Origin: Rhynochetos jubatus | Lineage: Eukaryota > Chordata > Aves > Eurypygiformes > Rhynochetidae | Direction of reading: 5' to 3' | DNA length: 64,000 nucleotides | Assembly: GCA_027574665.1 (NCBI GenBank) | Contig: CM050672.1 | Location: 6,246,001-6,310,000, forward strand | Shown here: positions 1-12,800 of the stretch, one piece after another | Numbering within the stretch: position 1 is the stretch's first letter | How the letters are laid out: every line of letters begins with the position of its first letter | The notes under the pieces: generated by a model | Databases searched by the model: none | Told to the model about the DNA's origin: nothing | Seen by the model: the letters and a program-made list of their open reading frames with translations, nothing else | Made by a program: the position numbers and the translations under genes

Positions 1-3000
1 GCATCCCGTCTGAAGCAGCTATTTCAAGTCCTGGTCCCAGCTGCATTTCATGCTTCACCCCAGGCGGCTGCTACAAGCAGCACAGAGCCAGTACTGGGAG
101 AGCAGCAAGGACCGTCCCCCTGCTCAGATGGGCAGTTTTTGGTAAAACAGGGATCCTCATCTTTGCCCGCTGTCTCATTTGGGCGCAGGCACGTGCTGCT
201 GGAGCCTGAACTCTGCACCTGCGGGACTTGCTCTGGGAATGCTTCACCTCTGTACGAATACCCTACAAATGCTGTACCCAGAGGAGTGTAGAGCATCCAG
301 CTCTTACCTCTCCAGTTTCTGGATCTGTTTGGTCACACCACAAACACAGCTGTGCCTTCCTGAGGAAGCTGCTGGACCTCCCGATTGCAGGGAGAGATGG
401 GAATCTGTGTTGCAAATGTACTTTAGTGGCTCAGTCTGCAAGGCAAGCAATAGCCTCTCCTGCTTCCCCTGTTTGTTTTTCAAATATCTTTAAGACCAGC
501 ATGGTAATTTTGGAGGCCTGAGATGTGCTTGGGGGTGATGCTCCTGTGTGTTTATTCCTCAGCTCGCATCTGCTTGGAACTCCTCAGGGACTCGGTGAGC
601 TTTGTTCCCCCTTTGCCTCTCACTTCGTCTGCTGGAGCTGAGGACGCTTTTCAGTCTAATTTCGCGGCTGCCAGTTGTGGGTGCAGGAGCGTCGTGCTGA
701 GCCAGCTAGCTGGGGAAGCTAGCCCTGCTGGGTTCGTAGCCTTTTTCTGAGTCATTTCTTTCATTCACTTATGCAAAGGACATGGCTGTGACCTCCCAGT
801 TGGCAGACCCTTGTGCCTGAGCACACCAGAGCCACCACGAACTGGCTGCAGGGAAGGAGTCGGTGGGGCTGAATACCACTGCTTTTTGACAGACAGTTTC
901 CAATTGCTCTATTCAGCCCATCATCCCCCAAGTAGCTGCTGTCATTTTCTTTCAAATAGCTACCTTCAGGCTACTGGGAGAGGTCGGGCTGCAGAGGGGG
1001 AATGCGCCAGGAAGGTGGGAAGAGATTTTTCCTGTATCTGGTGCCAAGGACAAGGGCACTGGGCAGAAATCTGCGTGAGTTCAGTGCCTCTAGAAACTGT
1101 GATGTTAAATGTGTGAAGAGACATGAAGGAGCTGAAAGCAGGGCAGAACCACCTCAACAGAATTATTTGGAAGCAATGAGCAGGGGGTACATGGTGTATG
1201 AGTTCAGGCCTAATGCCACATCTAACTGGGTACGATGGTGGTGTGGCTCAGCCTGTGTCTCCGTGCTGCCCATGTGATTTGTGTTCGAGCAAGGATCAGT
1301 TTTTACTGGAGTCCCATCCCTGAGCCCACCCTGTAGTGAAAAAGGAGCAGAAACACGAGTTCCCAAAAATTACCACACCAGGACGCTTCCCACTACTGCA
1401 TCGCTGGAGGTGATGCTTGTCCTCAACGCCTTTCCCGCTGGCTTCCCTGCTGCCTCCGTCCACGCACGTTTGTTCTCGGAGCAGCCCCGTGGGCCAGGCA
1501 GGACCTCCAGCCTTCTGCTTCCAGGATGGCTGAGCCGCCGGAGCCGTGTCTCCCACTGCAGCGAGCTGGCGGCCGCAGCGGCTGATGGTGTGTATGGTTG
1601 CTTAACAGCATTAGTGAGTGCTGTGCCCGGGCCGTGCCGACACGGGCTCGGCGTGGCGCGGGTGGCAGCTTGCTTGCTGAGCTGCTCGCTGCAGGCGAGC
1701 GGCTGCCGGGGAGGGCAAGAATGTGCCTGGCCCTTGCAAAGCTCACACTGGGATGATTTTTCCCAGTGTCTGAGTGCCATGAAGTGGTTATGTATCTTTA
1801 TTGCTCATGAGCAGCTGTCTCAGTCGCTGCTAATGGACTGTAATACACACAGAGCTCAGCCCAAAATGATGTCTTCACAGAAATTGCCTGTCTGTGGAGC
1901 TTCTGCCCTAAAAGACCAGAAACACCAGGCTGGGTGAATCACTGTCATCTGCAAAGTGTGTGCGTGAGGAGTCTCTGGGTGCTTCCCCTTCTCTGAGCCT
2001 TTGCTCTCACCTCCTCTTCCCAAATCAGATATCCCACAGGACAGAGGGACCGAGGGAAGTAACAAAGGGATCACTTCCCTTTTGTCTGCCTGCACAGGAT
2101 CCTCTCCCCTCCACCAGTGTTCCCGCGGTGCTGACAGGCACTGCTCTGAGCAGAGGGCATGACTTGGTGGAGGGGACAGAGTGGGGCACCGGGGTCCCTT
2201 CTTGGGCCCTGGCAGGCAGCGAGTGCAGGCGATCTGCTCTCCACAGCCCCCGGTTCACGCTGACGCTGAATGGAGCCAGAACCAGCTGCCCCGATGCCTG
2301 GCTTCCCCAAGAGCTACGGTGTGGATGTAAAGGCTGTTTAGGGGCTTGCTAGCATCTTGTCTCAGTGGGCAATTTCCCTACTGAATCTGCTCCCTCTGTA
2401 TTTGCATGGTGAGCTTCCCCGCGCCTTGTTCCTCAGCTCATCAGCTATTCATTGATCTTAGCCGGGCTCCTCCAGCACTCATTCATCACTCTCACACCCG
2501 CCATCCACTCTCCAAATGTTTCCTATTTTTCCGGTGATGTATTTCCCTGTTCAGACGAGCTAATCTTGCGCCATCAATAACCGGGGTGCAGCTCTGCTCC
2601 TGACCTCTGTGCTGGCACGGGACGTGGCTCGGCCCTGCGTGGATGGAGCCGGCTGGGCCGCAGGGACGCAGGGTGAGCCGTGCAGCCGCAGGGGCTTCCC
2701 GGGAGCTGCTTCCCCAGCTGCTGGGTTTTTGCTGCAGGAGGTTGTCCTTCCCCTTGGGGCCTCGGGAGCATGTGGATAGAGGTGATCCCCCGCAGCCAGG
2801 AAGGGCTGTTTTCCCATGGTCTGGGAGAAGGTGAGGCAAAGCCCGGAGGCAGAGCAGCCTTGCTTGAAAGGGGCTGGCTTTGTGGTCTGCTCTGGGGTGC
2901 CCGCAGCCTTGTCTCTCTGCCTCAGCCCAGCGTGGCTTTTGCCTTGGTGGGCAGAAAACTGGGGAAGCATATCGGCATCTCAGTTGGTGCCTCTGCTGCT

Positions 3001-5400
3001 GGCTCATCCCACGCTGCTGGCGCTCAGTGTCCCTGCAAGCGACAGCTTTATGTGTGCCACCGGCATCGAGAGGATGCGCCACGCGTCAGGCACGGGTGAA
3101 ACGGCTGGTGCCCTTGTTCCCTTGCAGGAAATGCAGGCACTATAAATTACTTCTTTCCTCTGGCTTCTGGGTGTCTACAGGCCACTGTAGCTGTCAGGGT
3201 GATGTACTCGGCACCAGCTCAAGGGACCAGCCTTTGCGTCAGCATTTGGGCACTGTCAGCACCTCTGGAACGCACCAGTCCGGAGCAAACCCGGGATTTG
3301 TTGCTTACTGAGGTGTTCTTGGTACTTTCCAGAACGGGGACCCTGCTGCCACGCTGGGTGACTTTGGGCAAAGACTCGGTGCCGGGAGCCGTGCGTGCAG
3401 CGTGCGGGGGGATGCGGCGGCAGGACCGGCGGTGACGGTGAGTGTCTGGGATGCTGCAAGCTCTCTGCTGGGATGCGGTGTGAAAGCACACTCATCACCA
3501 GTTGGGACACGCTGATCAGACAAATGGCTTCTGCTGGAGTGCAGAGAGATGCCTTTTTAGATCTTGTAGGTGGAACTATAAACACTTTCGTAAGCCAATT
3601 CACAGGAGCAGTGCAGATCAGGGTGACTCTTGTGTTTGCAACCCTTGTTGAAATCACATTGGCATGAGCGCTCTGAGCAGGAAATACATGGTTTGCATTT
3701 TAATTAGCTCTTGCCCTCCAAATAAAAATGCATCTTTAGAACCTCATTAGCAGGGCCAGTTCAAACTCATACAGCGATGATTCGAGCGAGCACCAGCAGA
3801 CCAGGCAGGCTTGGTCTGTGTTGATATCAGAGGTGAAGCTGCCGAGCGTCTGACCCTTTCCATCCCTGTTGAAGCCACTGGGGACAAATGCTGCCAAGGG
3901 GTTGTGTTTGGAAGCCTTGGCTGAGTAACTGGGTCTGTCTGATGGCGGGCAGTTGCTGGGTAACTTGCTTCTCACCGTGAGCTTATCTACTGATGTTTCC
4001 TGAGTGCTTCCCCATGCCCACAATGTCATTCTGCCTGCTGCAGTTGGTGGCTAAAAGCCTGTGGCTTTTCATACCCTTTTTTATTCTGTGCAGCTGTTAT
4101 GTGGCAGAGGTGGTTGTGCCAATGGCTTTTCACAGCCGGTGTGGTTGGAGCACCCTTTGCTGTGGGCTCTGGTTATCGTTTGGGGTGCTGTAGGAAGCAG
4201 GACATAAAGGAGAGCAGCCCAGAAGTAACTCCTGTTACAGGAAGATGCCTCGCGGAGCGTATTTAATTGCTTTAGTATTTTGTACACATTTTTTGCCATC
4301 TGTAGGTATAATTGACACTAGGTTTGTTCCTTGTCCTTCCTCGAGCTCCATAGGACTGAGTGAACAGGTAGGGCTTCACAGTGCCACAGTACAGGCACGC
4401 AGATACGCCTCAGGTCGTGTCTGCGGTGGGGCAGTCGGGAAGCCTTCCCAAAACTGCCCCGTGCCTGTGCAGGGGTGAGGTGCTGTCCCTGGGGACACTC
4501 ACCAATACCACCTCCGTGTCCGAGGGCTCTTCGCCTCTCACGTCACTGGATGTCGTTGAAGGCAAAGCAGCTCAGCCCTGCCTTGGGTGCCGCAGCAACG
4601 CGCCTGCAAGGCTGGAGCACCCTCCTTGTGGCTGAGTGGTGCGGGGAGCCACAAAAAGCAGCCTCCCCCAGACATCCTGCTATCCAAGGCCTCTGCTAGC
4701 CCCAGCCAGGGAGAAGTTTCCCTCCATCACCCCAAACTGAGGTCTGCAGTGCCGCTTCTAAATGCCCTCACTCTGCTTCACAATACAGAGCAAAGAAAAC
4801 CAGGCTTGGGCTAATTAAGCTGGAAACATAACATTGCAATTTGTAGCTGATTAAATCTTTCAAACAATATTTATGTTAATCTCCTTCTGATTTATTTTCT
4901 TATAATGCCTGACTAGGAGATAGCCCAGTGCATGGGGAAATGCTTCCAGATGGAGCACAGTCCGCCTTGCCAGATGCCTGAAGCTCGGAGTGAGGATTTT
5001 TCACTCGCCGTGGTTACAGCCAAGAGAGATGATCTTGTCCATCTAGGCCGTTTTTGTACGTGGAGGGGGATGCTGAGCTGCAGCTCTTGGTTTTGCTGCA
5101 GGAATGAGTCTGCCTGTAGCAGGAGAGGGCTGTGAAACAGTGCGTGGGAAGGGGTGTCCATGAGACAGCCGGTTCTGCCTCTCTTACACACACCTTTGCG
5201 TCCCCGAGCCAGGGCTTTGCTGTCTCAAGAGGAGGCTGCTGTAAAATGCTCCTTTGAGTCTATCTCCGGAGATTATTTGGACCTATTGCAAAAACCCTGT
5301 TTCCTTTTACATGCTGTGCATGCATGCCCATTTATCCTGTCCTCCAGCCCTTCTTCCAGCTCCAGAGTTGGCAGGATGCCTGGCACATTTCCACAGGATG
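1..5400. other. Non-coding stretch, no gene recognised
   Basis: I see no gene in this stretch. Open frames on both strands are mostly under 150 codons (the longest, about 218 codons, lies at 1281-1937 on the plus strand). They are biased to Pro, Ser, Arg, Gly and Cys as expected of GC-rich random sequence, and none shows a recognisable domain or a chain of splice-compatible exons. The base composition alternates between GC-rich sequence and short AT-rich islands, notably 3480-3740 and 4805-4920. Those islands have low CpG and contain TAAT and ATTA cores, so they are candidate conserved regulatory elements, although conservation cannot be judged from one sequence. No tRNA or rRNA was seen. Confidence 0.6.
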
Positions 5401-5423
5401 CTGATTTAAGGAATTAGTCTGTA

Positions 5424-5490
5424 GAAGCATAGACGATAGAGACAGAAGGGACCTTGAGGCCATCTGGAGGGTCCCTTTCCCCAGACAGCA
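5424..5490 (-). repeat. Probable old CR1/L3-like LINE 3' fragment
   Basis: The segment around 5430-5475 reads 'agacagaagggaccttgaggccatc'-like on the plus strand. This resembles the reverse complement of CR1/L3 LINE 3' ends, which typically carry a GGAAGGGACCT...CATCT core. The match is short and diverged, the downstream borders are unclear, and no ATTCTATG terminal repeat is preserved. It could instead be chance similarity. A repeat-masking search with avian and ancestral CR1/L3 consensus sequences would decide. Confidence 0.35.
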
Positions 5491-5879
5491 TCCCCTCTCC
5501 CAAGTCACTCCAGGCACATTTGCTAGATTTGCTCTCAACTCCCTTTTCTGGAGGAAATTCCACTTGGCTGTTGCTCATCTTCTTCCTATTTTCTATTTCC
5601 TTAAAAAAATATTTATTGGGACTGGAATACATGGTCCGTGTGTACCCATCTCTCCTTTTCCTTCCTGCCTTTTTCATAAGGGCTGCAATTTACCCTTTCT
5701 GGTCGTGGCACCTTGGAGATGGCTGCAGGGTGGGTCCCTGGGGAGAGGGCTCTGGGCAGCGCAGGTGGAGGGGGGGATGTGCTGGGGGTGGGGGTGCCAC
5801 TGCTGGCAGTGCTAAGAGCTGGAGCGATGAGCAGCCCCTGCTTGCAGGGAGGATAGCTCCAGAGGTCAAGGGGTTTTCA

Positions 5880-6010
5880 CTGCGGAATTGTTAAATTAAC
5901 TATTCATTTAATTATATTTTGATTAAATTAGATTTTTTTTTTTTTAATTTCACCAGCAAATGATTCTCTGCATAATTAACGCTGGCTGATTCTGCTAATT
6001 CACTTACTGC
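5880..6010. promoter_or_regulatory. AT-rich candidate regulatory island
   Basis: This is an AT-rich island inside GC-rich DNA. It has repeated homeodomain-type cores (TTAAATTAAC, TTTAATTA, GATTAAATTA), a 13-base T run at 5933-5945, and the string TGCATAATTAA at 5969-5979, which resembles a combined POU/homeodomain site. It contains no open frame of note. Function is inferred only from motif density and contrast with its flanks. It may simply be AT-rich filler. Confidence 0.3.
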
Positions 6011-6429
6011 TGCTGAGGCGATGGAGGTTTCGGTTACAGTCTGAGCCGCGTGCTGGTTCCCAGGAGCTGGTGCTGCCCGTGCTGTGCCAGGAACTGCCCC
6101 GCAGGAAAGCCACGCCAGGACTCTTGTCCCTGGGACCTGGGGGCTCCGGGATAGGGAAAGCGCTGGATCAGACCCCTCTTTGCAACGAAGCTATCAATTC
6201 TGATTCATTTCCCTTGGTCTGTGATGATGCTCTCCAGTAACTTTGCCCCCAAGAAGGTGGGAAGTGTCCGGCTGCAGCTCTGCCAACTGCAATGACGTCA
6301 TTACGCCGTGACGCAAACTGTCATTAGCACAGCGTGTTATGGCGAGATTTCTGGGGAAGTGGAACTCTGGAGCCTGCAGAAGCTGGTTGGTGCTGATGGA
6401 GCCGTTTGCTGGAGGAGAGAAAGAGGAGA

Positions 6430-6801
6430 GAAGAAGGACCCTGCAGAAGGGAAGGCTTTGGGGAGACCTTAGAGCCCCTTCCAGTGGCTGAGGGGCTACA
6501 AGAAAGCTGGGGGGGCTTTTACCAAGGGCAGGGAGTGACAGGACAAGGGGTGACGGGTTTAAACTGAAAGAGAGAGATTGAGATGGGCCATCAGGAAGAA
6601 ATTCTTCCCGCAGAGGGTGGGGAGCACTGGGACAGGTTGCCCAGAGAAGCTGTGGGTGCCCCATCCCTGGGAGTGTCCAAGGCCAGGCTGGATGAGGCTT
6701 GGAGCACCCTGGGCTATGGAGGGTGTCCCTGCCCATGGCAGGGGGTGGGGCTGGATGGACTGTAAGGTCCCTTCCAACCCAAACCATCCATGATTCTATG
6801 A
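6430..6801 (+). mobile_element. CR1 LINE, 5'-truncated 3' end
   Basis: This is a 5'-truncated CR1 non-LTR retrotransposon tail in plus orientation. Recognisable CR1 landmarks occur in the expected order: 'ctttggggagaccttagagc', 'gctacaagaaagctgg', 'ggtttaaactgaaagag', 'gaagaaattcttcccgcag', 'acaggttgcccagagaagct', 'ggtccaaggccaggctgga' (approximately), 'gtccctgcccatggcagggg', 'aaggtcccttccaacccaaa' and the terminal 'gattctatga'. Only the 3' end of ORF2 and the 3' UTR are represented, so no intact reverse transcriptase is present. CR1 is the dominant LINE of birds and this copy is one of the main reasons for calling the window avian. The 5' border is approximate. Confidence 0.93.
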
Positions 6802-9800
6802 CCCTCCTTCTCGGGGACAAACCCCAGAGTGTCTCCTGCTTCTCAGGGACACGTGGAGCTTGCGGAGCTGTCATTACTGTGGGTTGAGCTGATGAGCTGT
6901 CTCCTGGTGAGAAACAAATTTAGTTAACCTTAAATTAGTCAGGAGAATGGGAGACACTTCTTTGAAACGATGTCATTCAAACCATTGCACCTGAAATTAT
7001 CCCCACTAGAAATGCAGCTGGAGATAGTAATTAATTCATCGTGCTCCCGTATTAATTCTGCAGCCGCGCTGCTCCAGCGTGACTTTGACGAGCCGTGTCA
7101 AGCAGCAGTTCTGGGCAGGGAGCCCTTGGGCGGGCAGCCTGGTCCCCGTTGGTTTCTGCGTAGCTGACCATCAAAAGACAATTTTCAGGTTTTTCCCGTG
7201 GTGTACAGTCGTATCCTTTAAATACCCTTCAGACTCTGACAAGCTTCCCGAGGCGTGGAGAGAGCCCTTCCCTGCCTCCAGGTGTCTGAAGGGAAAAGAA
7301 GTGGTGAGTCCACAGGGATTTGGGCTTTTAATCATGAAAGCTCATCTTTTAAAAACTGCAGTGTGAGCAGGACAATTGGTTTAATTATTCTGAGCATGTT
7401 TGGCCGAAATCCTGTGCCTGTTACGAGATGTCCCTTCCCCTCTTTGCTGGTGGCGGGGCACAGGGTGTTGCTGCAGTGGCTGGGGAGGCGAGTGGTGGGC
7501 AGGGGCCACTGTGGGGCAGGGACCACCAGCATCAGGGCTGATGGGGGTCTGCAGAGGAGGCCGGGCTGGGAGGTGTCCTGTGGTGGCCCTGCCGTTGGAC
7601 TGCGGGTGGGCTCTGGCCCCACGTACCCCCAGATCTCTGCGGGTCTGTCGACGGCTGCCGCACGCCCACGGTGTGCCTGGGCAGTGCCGGGCTGAGGAAG
7701 GCTGGCTTTGGTTGGCAGGCTGCGGTCATCAGTAAAACTCAGCTCAGCATCCAGCGTGTTCCCGGGAGGATGCTGCTGGTATGGGGAGCAGGCTGGTCCC
7801 GCGGCCACCCCGCTCCTGCCTCACTGCGAGGGCAATGCCAGCAGCTGGGCCGAGAGGAGGGTTCGGTGCAGAGACCACGTGTGGCCTCACTTGTGCCTTC
7901 CGTGGTTAACGCTTCTGCGGATAACCTCTTAGAAATGATTCCAATTAGGCTGGCACATCTCTTTGTAATCTGGATCCCTGTTGTGCTGTCAGACTCAATT
8001 CAAATTTAATTTGCAGAAGGTGTATATCGGGCAGCTTTTTTACTTAGCACAAAACTGAGAAGATAACATTGATGGAAAAAATAATACAAGTTCATATTCT
8101 TCTTACCTTAAGGAAGGAAAAGAGATGCCAGGAAACTTAGCCAAATTTACATTTTAATGGGAAATGTTACAACTGCCTGCTCCGGGAGACACAAATTGCT
8201 TTCCGGATGGGACCCTGACTTTATACCAAAGTGCAGGGAATTAAATCTAGCAGCCTCTGACGAGATGAAAGGGATTTCTGGAAAGGCAGCCACTGGTGAG
8301 GATGGGGCTGGACGCCTGTCGCTGGGACTGACGGATGAACGCAGCTCCTGGCTCCAGGGGTGGAGGGCTGTTGGCACAGAAAACCTGGGTGTTTCCAAGC
8401 CAGGGGTAACCCTGCCCCTGCTGATGTCCCCCACCCCATTAAGTGGGTGATGGCGGAGGAAGGAGGGGTCTGTCCTTGCTCCCCTTGCAGCGAGGCGGAT
8501 GCTCCGGCAGCATTAACTGCACTTGCAGAAGTGCCACTGCAGCCTTTCCTGCTGGCAGCAGGAGCCCTGTGGAGAGCCTGTGCCGGAGGCAGCCGCTCTC
8601 TTTGGGGATTCTCTGCCCTCTTGTCTAATTGTTCCTCATCAGAGCAGCTCAAGCCTGCGGACAGGCTCCAGCAGCGCGTCTCTGCGATGCCAGCCCAGTG
8701 TCTCAGACCTTCACGCAGGGACAAAAGCTGTGCCCAGGAGAAGCTGCTGTTAATTTCGTAGCATCTCAAAGCCCTTTGAAGATGAAAACACGGTGCAGTG
8801 CTGCGTAGTCTTATCTCTCTGGCAGCGCTTGTCACCTGCAGCCGTTTCTGGCACGTTCGCGAGCACGGCAAAGGCTCATCCCTGCTGGGACCAAACGTGG
8901 GGAATCATGAAGCTGAAACTAGGAACGTGCTTTGCGTGTCCTGCAGCTCTGCCAGGCTCGGGCACAGCAGCACCTGGCCGGTGCACTTGCACCAAAAGCA
9001 TGCGTGAGCTTTTCTTAATGTCTCTGGGTCCTCAGAGTCGCCCACTGCTGCTGGGATGTCCCAGTGTCCCCCAGCCCCTTCGTGGGCGTAGTTGCCCCGT
9101 CTTGGTGAAAAGGGCCCAGCCTGCGCCAGGGATGCCTTTGGGGGATTCGCCAGCTCCTGAGCTTGTTTTTCAGATCATTCCTCAGCGCGTGAGGGTAGCT
9201 GGTTTCGTATACACATTGGATCTTTTGATATTGGCAGCACGATAGGCAGAGTTCTATTGGCATCAGATATTCTTGTTAGTGACGACCAAAGGGTCTGAAC
9301 AGTTTAACTGACCATTAATAATTCAAGTGGCTCAGCTCACCAACTAGTTATTTGCCTCCAAAATTTGCTGGTAATTATTTTCCCTGCTTCTAAAGTGAAA
9401 GGATGCAACTGCCAGCGTGGACTGGCAGGGTCTTGCTGTGAGTGGTGCTTGTCTGTGCTCTTGACTCCTTCCCAGCCCCGGGAGAGGCAGCCCTGGAGCC
9501 CGGAGGAAGGACAGTCCCAGTGCAGAGGGGCACGGGCACAGGAGTGCTGCAGGCTGGGGTCTCAAACTGCTGCAGCTGCCTGAGCAGTGGGAGCACCCGC
9601 AGCTGGTCGGGTGTGCAGGGCCGCAGCGGTGGGGCGCTGCCCCGGCTGCCTCTCTGAGGGTGCTGCACTCCGCCTGCTCTTGCTGCGGGCAGGGCTCCCC
9701 TTGGGCAGCACCTGAGCTGCTGGCCACCACGCAGGCAACCAGCCAGCAAGAAGGAGGGTCTGCCAGCGGGAGCTTGGAACCCCTAAAGTGTTGCCACAGC

Positions 9801-12800
9801 CTCATGGCACCCAGCCTCAGAGCTGGGATGGGGATGCTCCAGCGGGAAGCAGAGCCATGGAGAGGGAGGTGGCCCATGGAGAGGCACGGGAAGAAGGATC
9901 TGTGCCTGTACCCCTTGCCAGGTCAGCTCTGCGGGTGCCTGTGCCGCTGGGGTCCCACTGAAAGCATCTGCTTTCCTCCGGAGTGAAGCTGGCTGCGGCC
10001 ACGTCCTTCGCTCGCTCCGTGGGGCAGGACGGGAGTTGCGCAGTGGGGCTGGTGGAGCAGAGCTCACCCTGCGTGGGGGGTGCCTGGGGTTCCTGGAGTT
10101 TGTCTTCTCCCCAGATGGTGCTTTTCCAGTTGTCAGAGCAGTTGTGTGCAGCGGACGGGATGTAAATTCACGGAGTTGTATGGCAAAGGCATCACTCAAA
10201 CTAGCAGACAGCGTGCTTATTGGGGATGCTTCCAGTCCAATAAAATAAGCAAACGCGTCGCTGTTAGAGGCTCAACCAGAGCAGATGCTCTGGCACCCAC
10301 GAGGCTGCTTCCCTGGGTGAAGCAGTGTCACTGTCTGGAATCCAAAGCAGTGATAAATCATAGGTGACCTTCAGTAATTTATTACTGCCTTGTGCAAAAC
10401 ACTGCTGTTTCCCTGGGCCAGTTCCTGGGCATCTGCCTGGGATTGCAGTAATTCCAATCTTTAGCATTGTAATGGGTTTGTCATGGGTTAGATAATGATA
10501 AAAGGCTGGGGATGCAGGGGAGCGGCAGATGCTGAGCTGCTGGAAACAGAGCAGTGTGTGCACCAGCAGCAGCTACCACTGGCATTTGCTGGTGTGGGAA
10601 GTGCCATCCTGGGCTGCTGGATCTGTGGAGCCGGGCAGGGTCTCCCAGAGGCACCAGTGGCTGTGCTGCGCGGGGACTGATGTTTTCAGACTGTCAGGCA
10701 TTGGCTGGCTCTGGCCTTCTGGTACACACTCTGTTCGTAGCAGTAAGACTAATGCTGTTAGTGACAAGTGACGGAGAAGCGCTCAACGCTCCGCATTGTT
10801 TGGGGCATGGCAGATGCTCCGTTAATGATACAGAACAGCTCGGGGCGAGCGCTAAGGGTTTAGATTTCACAGCAACATGCTGAGCTCGTGCCCAAATGTA
10901 GAGCCATGTTTGGAGTCAGTGGGGCAGGAGCTGTAGAGCTCGTTGATCACAGACATGGGCTGTTGGGGTAAAGCCGGGGACTGGAACCATATACTGAGGC
11001 CATAGTGGAGTGGTGGGCGCTTGGCCCCTCAGAAACCTTGGTGAACACCTATTTGGGTCTAAAATACAGGTTTAGGTTCTTCAGCTTGCACAGTCGGTCT
11101 TCCACTGTTCCCTGCGGTGGTGGGGATGCGGGTGTCTGCTCCGTGCCAAAAGGCAGCAAGGGCTTGGGACCCTCTGTGCAGGGCTTGGCTGGAGTGAAGG
11201 TTATTTCCCCCTGAAAAAGTCACAGGGAGAGAAGAGACTTTCTAAAATCAAAAACTTCCCCCGATACTTCAATTTTGAAGCAAAATTTACATTTTGATTT
11301 TGGAAATCAATAGCAATTCACAAATAATTCTCCTCTGCTGCTACAGGTCATCCATCAGCTTTGGATCTCTGCTCAATAGAAGCCATTATTGGGTTTTGTT
11401 TGTTTGTTTGTTCAATATTCGTGGCTTGTTCAGCGGCTCTCCAGGTCTGTATTCTAATGACAAATTACAGACTCTGGGCTTTTTATCCAAATAGTCGTAG
11501 AAAATGCAGATAGATGACATCATTACAGTGCCACTGAGCCACGACACACCAGCAGCAGCTGTGAACATCTGGGATGAAACAGTGCTGAGGAGGGCACATC
11601 CCTGTGCAGGTGAGGACCGGGGTGAGCAGGCTGGACCCCTGGGAGAGGCAGCTCGGACATGCTGCTGCCAGCGTGCCCATTCATCCTCCCCCATGTTGTT
11701 AATCCCTGTGCCCAACGGTGGGCTAGAGGGAGCAGGGCTCGTCGGGAATTGCTTCTGCTTCCCCGATCTGCCCCATTCCTCGCCCCTGTTCATGTCCCGG
11801 CCATGTGTGCCTGGACGGTGGTGTGGTGGGCTGCACCACGCCAAGTGCCCTTGGGAGGCAGTTCTGGGGGATGGAGCCTTGCAGAGCCTGGAGCCTGTGG
11901 GGACACAGGGGGGTCCCCAGCTGGGGTGGGGGTCACCTCAGGAAGCATCCATCAGATCAGAGCTGAAGCCATCCCAGTCCCGCTTGGGCTCTGCAGGTAC
12001 AGGACTGTTTGCCAGCACTGGACCTGTGCTATTATGGGCAAATTACCTTGAAATGCCTTTTTAATAGGGAAAGAAATAACCTGATTAGTAATTCTTGGTG
12101 CAGAACACTTGGGGAGCCTCTGCAAAAGGTGAGGTCGGGCTGTTTCACTGGAGCTGCCTGTCAGTTTTGTCATCTAATTATAAGACTGTTCAGTGCCAAG
12201 ACTCTGGACAGAGAGAGGGGAAAAAACCCTCAGTGTAACTGTATTGGTCATATTTTGTAGCCACTAATTACTTGCTTAGCAATTAATGTTTCTCTGGCTG
12301 GCTGGGGAGCTGTCCTGGCCTTGGTTGGGGACAAACAGCTCGGTGCTTCTCATTGCACAGACCTCATTAAAGGAGGGGCTGGGTGGGCAAGGGGATCAGC
12401 CCCCTGCTTGGACCCCAAGGAGCCCCAGGCCCACTACAGCCGAGCAGGACGGTCCCCTGTGTGTCACCCATCCACAGCTGCAGAGCCGGTGGGTGCTGCC
12501 CTGGCGCTCCTGGGCGTGCCGGCGTGCACCCCTGGATGCCGGGGTGGGGATGCTGGTAACAACCATCGTGCTCTCACCCCTTGCCACAACGGGAACAATC
12601 TAATTCCTAGTCCGTGTGTCTTGCCTTGCCTTTTCACAGCACGTGTATGCAATATTCCCTCGAGAAAGATGGATCATGGTCGGCTCTTCCAGCCAGGGAA
12701 GGAGAGGCCGGAGGGAGCGGGGCATTGCTGTGGTTAGGGGCAGGCTGGCTGGCATGTGGGGTGGTGGCAGGTCCCACAGCGTCTGCCGGGGGGACATCAC

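Noticed and set aside
1281..1937. 218-codon plus-strand open frame
   Set aside because: No known domain, low-complexity composition, and no splice or promoter context. Treated as chance.
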